Shown piece by piece: positions 11,447 to 13,635 of a stretch of 13,635 nt of DNA. Numbering within the stretch: position 1 is the first letter of the stretch; every line of letters begins with the position of its first letter. Made by a program: the position numbers and the translations under genes. The stretch is from CCY15215 sp034932145 (lineage in GTDB: Bacteria; Cyanobacteriota; Cyanobacteriia; Cyanobacteriales; Spirulinaceae), in NCBI RefSeq assembly GCF_034932145.1, contig NZ_JAYGHV010000041.1, positions 1 to 13,635 on the forward strand. The letters run 5' to 3'. Under the pieces are notes generated by a model. That model was not told the DNA's origin and did no database searches. It saw nothing but the letters and a program-made list of their open reading frames with translations.

Positions 11447-13635
11447 GAAGGCGATCGAGAATTGTGATAATGCGATCGCCTTGAAAATCATTGACTAATC
11501 TTCTTAATTCTGCTGCTAAACTAGCCTGAGATTCTGGGATTTCAGAAATAAGATTGAAAAGGGCATCATCATCGAGATTAATGGCTGCTTTCCGAACGCG
11601 ATCGCGCCATTCCATCGGCATAATATTTAAGTCTTCCATCGTCATAGGTTTCTCTTCTCTCGTTTCTACAACTGGGCATTCTTCCTCATAAATAAACTGT
11701 ACTCCTAAATGTTTGGTCATGGTCGCAAAAAGAACATCTTCCTGAAAAGGTTTGCGAACAAAATCATCGCATCCCGCAGAAAGAACGATCGCCTTTTCTT
11801 CCTCTAACACACTGGCTGTTAAAGCAATTACTGCTGTTGCATTGCCTTTCGTTGTCCCTTTAATATATTGAGTGGCTTCGTATCCATCCATTACCGGCAT
11901 TCTCATATCCATCCACACTAAATGGGGTTCCCACTCCTCCCAAATGGCGATCGCCTCTTTGCCATTTCCTGCTTCTTTTAATTCAAAACCAAGGGGGACT
12001 AAAATTTTAATTAATAGTTTACGATTGACGGGTTTATCATCGACTACTAATATTTTATACTGTTTTTGATTGGGAGCAAGGGCAACAACATGACGAATCG
12101 TTTTATTGCTTTGAATCTCAGATTTTTGCACAATCTCTGCTTGAATACTAAAGGAAAATGTCGTGCCAATATTCACTTGACTTTGAACATGAATATCTCC
12201 TCCCATCAATTGCACAAATTGACGACTAATTGCTAAACCCAAACCTGTTCCTTCTTGTACGGTTTTACCGCTTTTTGTTTGACTGAAGGCATTAAAAAGA
12301 TTGTTGATTTCATCTGGGGCAATTCCCATCCCTGTATCTTCAATTTCAAAATGAATAGTTGTTTTCTTCTGACTTGTTTTCTCTTCATTGTTCATTGAAA
12401 AAACTCGGACTGTAACGCCTCCTTTTGAGGTGAATTTGAGAGCATTATTAATTAGATTAATTAAAATTTGACGGAGTTTTAACGCATCTGTGTGAATATA
12501 TTGTGGCACGTCTTCTGCATAGGTAAAGTTAAGTTGTAATTCTTTTTCTTCTGCTTTAATTTCTAACAAATTCTCCACTTCATTTAAAAGGGCATAGAGA
12601 TCGAAGTTTTGAGGATTAAAGCTGATTTTTCCTGCTTCAATTTTTGACAAGTCCAAAACTTTATTGATCAGAGATAATAAATAATCGCCACTACTGTTAA
12701 TAATTTGTACATTTTCTTTATGTTCTACGGGCAAAGTTTGCGATCGAAACATAATTTGTGAAAACCCTAAAATGGCATTGAGAGGGGTTCGTAACTCGTG
12801 ACTCATATTCGCTAAAAATTCACTTTTTGCTTTATTCGCAACCTCAGCTTTTTCTTTAGCAACGACTAATTCTTCAGTTCTTTCTTTAACTCGTTCTTCC
12901 AACGTGATTAAAGCATTTTGTAATTGTTCTGACATCAGATTAAAAGATTGTTCTAATTCTCCAAGTTCATCATTTCGTTGAATATGAATTTCTCGACTCC
13001 AATGGCCGCGAGAAATATTTTTTGCTGCTTCATTGAGTCGTAAAATCGGTTTTGTTACCCAACGTGCTGTTAAAATACCAATGACGATCGCCATAATTAA
13101 AGCGGCAAAACAGAGTAAAATGGTGTTGCGAGTATTGCGATTAATTTGTGCCATAAAATCAGCACGGGGAATAACGATCGCGATCGACCAATCTAAACCA
13201 AAGCGATCTTGAAAAGGGTGGATTTGTAAAAAATATAATTCTCCTGCAATATTTAAGTTGATTTGAGTGCGATCGCCGCGATCGATTAAGTTTTGCGAAG
13301 TAATTTCAGCCGCAATCTTCCGAGTTAATGAGTCTTGACTTTCTTCAGCTAATACTCGCGTTAATTTCTCATCTTGAAGTCGAGATAATTTTTCTAAAGT
13401 TGAAGTTGCCACTAACCTTCCCGATCGCTCTATAATAAAACTTTGTCCAGTTTTGCCAATTTCTAGATTAGCCAGAAAATTGCTAATGGCGACTAAATGT
13501 AAACTACTATTGACCACTCCATCTAAATTTCCTTGGCGATCGTAAACGGGACGAACCGCCGCTAATGTTAAATCTTTGGTGGTAAACTGAGGAAAGATTT
13601 CGCTCCAAACTTCTCTTTTTGCGGCAACTGGATCG
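11439..13635 (-). CDS. Hybrid sensor histidine kinase / response regulator (N-terminus cut by right edge)
   Basis: Membrane two-component hybrid kinase. The frame stays open to the window end, so the GTG at 13517 is not the true start; 731 residues are visible. Numbered from the edge, residues 1-165 are the C-terminal part of an extracytoplasmic Cache-type sensor (LAAVRPVYDRQGNLDGVV, then GQSFIIERSGRLVATS). A membrane helix is at about 170-190, HAMP at about 193-244 and a coiled coil at about 239-269. HisKA follows with phospho-acceptor His279 in SHELRTPLN. The ATPase domain has its N box near 396, DTGMGIAP (433-440) and GTGLGLA (462-468). The receiver domain (about 527-640) has the acidic pair 532-533, phospho-acceptor Asp576 in WMDMRMPVMDG and Lys628. 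A tail of about 85 residues follows, without an obvious Hpt histidine motif. The His-to-Asp relay is presumably intact; signal and output partner are unknown. It converges on the DGQHR gene. Confidence 0.92.
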   Translation of the reverse strand, partial: DPVAAKREVWSEIFPQFTTKDLTLAAVRPVYDRQGNLDGVVNSSLHLVAISNFLANLEIGKTGQSFIIERSGRLVATSTLEKLSRLQDEKLTRVLAEESQDSLTRKIAAEITSQNLIDRGDRTQINLNIAGELYFLQIHPFQDRFGLDWSIAIVIPRADFMAQINRNTRNTILLCFAALIMAIVIGILTARWVTKPILRLNEAAKNISRGHWSREIHIQRNDELGELEQSFNLMSEQLQNALITLEERVKERTEELVVAKEKAEVANKAKSEFLANMSHELRTPLNAILGFSQIMFRSQTLPVEHKENVQIINSSGDYLLSLINKVLDLSKIEAGKISFNPQNFDLYALLNEVENLLEIKAEEKELQLNFTYAEDVPQYIHTDALKLRQILINLINNALKFTSKGGVTVRVFSMNNEEKTSQKKTTIHFEIEDTGMGIAPDEINNLFNAFSQTKSGKTVQEGTGLGLAISRQFVQLMGGDIHVQSQVNIGTTFSFSIQAEIVQKSEIQSNKTIRHVVALAPNQKQYKILVVDDKPVNRKLLIKILVPLGFELKEAGNGKEAIAIWEEWEPHLVWMDMRMPVMDGYEATQYIKGTTKGNATAVIALTASVLEEEKAIVLSAGCDDFVRKPFQEDVLFATMTKHLGVQFIYEEECPVVETREEKPMTMEDLNIMPMEWRDRVRKAAINLDDDALFNLISEIPESQASLAAELRRLVNDFQGDRIITILDRLQG

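Noticed and set aside
13515..13517. GTG as the start of the histidine kinase
   Set aside because: The same frame continues to the window edge with typical Cache-domain sequence, so the gene simply begins outside the window.

Overview
The window reads as cyanobacterial chromosome. The palindrome GCGATCGC (HIP1) occurs more than 25 times on both strands and inside most genes, there are heptameric short tandem repeats of the STRR type, and the protein set is typical of filamentous cyanobacteria: a CtpC-like protease, a very large TPR/STAND/WD40 protein, a DUF2887/Rpn-type nuclease with an EEGR tail, and a Cache-HAMP hybrid histidine kinase. I do not assign a genus.

Left part (1-3005). The N-terminal 125 codons of an MFS transporter run off the left edge on the minus strand. 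Divergent from it is a small antibiotic-biosynthesis-monooxygenase (ABM) fold gene, bracketed by two copies of a GTAGGGGTTTGG hairpin repeat; the second copy encodes the end of the protein. Next, on the minus strand, are an FkbM-family methyltransferase and a complete S41 C-terminal processing protease (CtpC-like) with its own intrinsic terminator.

Centre (3128-8736). One minus-strand gene of about 5.2 kb encodes a 1,751-residue protein: an N-terminal alpha/beta domain without a P-loop, a TPR-like helical region, a STAND-type NTPase, a membrane helix and fourteen WD40 repeats. Three unrelated heptamer repeats are embedded in it at linker positions. A short, possibly decayed ORF lies directly upstream and ends in a TGATG overlap with its start.

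Right-centre (8656-9878). A DUF2887/Rpn-type PD-(D/E)XK gene sits between two direct repeats of 92 bp (5 mismatches, no gaps) spaced 1,026 bp apart, with a third, decayed copy at its 3' end. No transposase is visible. Its coding sequence contains five perfect 12-bp tandem units.

Right part (9767-13635). A near-consensus promoter and a perfect 16-bp palindrome precede a 512-residue DGQHR-domain (DndB-like) gene with no dndC, dndD or dndE in view. Its GC content falls from about 60% to about 33% along its length. Converging on it is a hybrid sensor kinase truncated by the right edge.

The STAND protein, Rpn-type nuclease and DGQHR protein lie side by side in repeat-rich DNA. This makes the 3.1-11.4 kb stretch a plausible accessory or defence-type neighbourhood, but the sequence alone shows no shared operon for the three.
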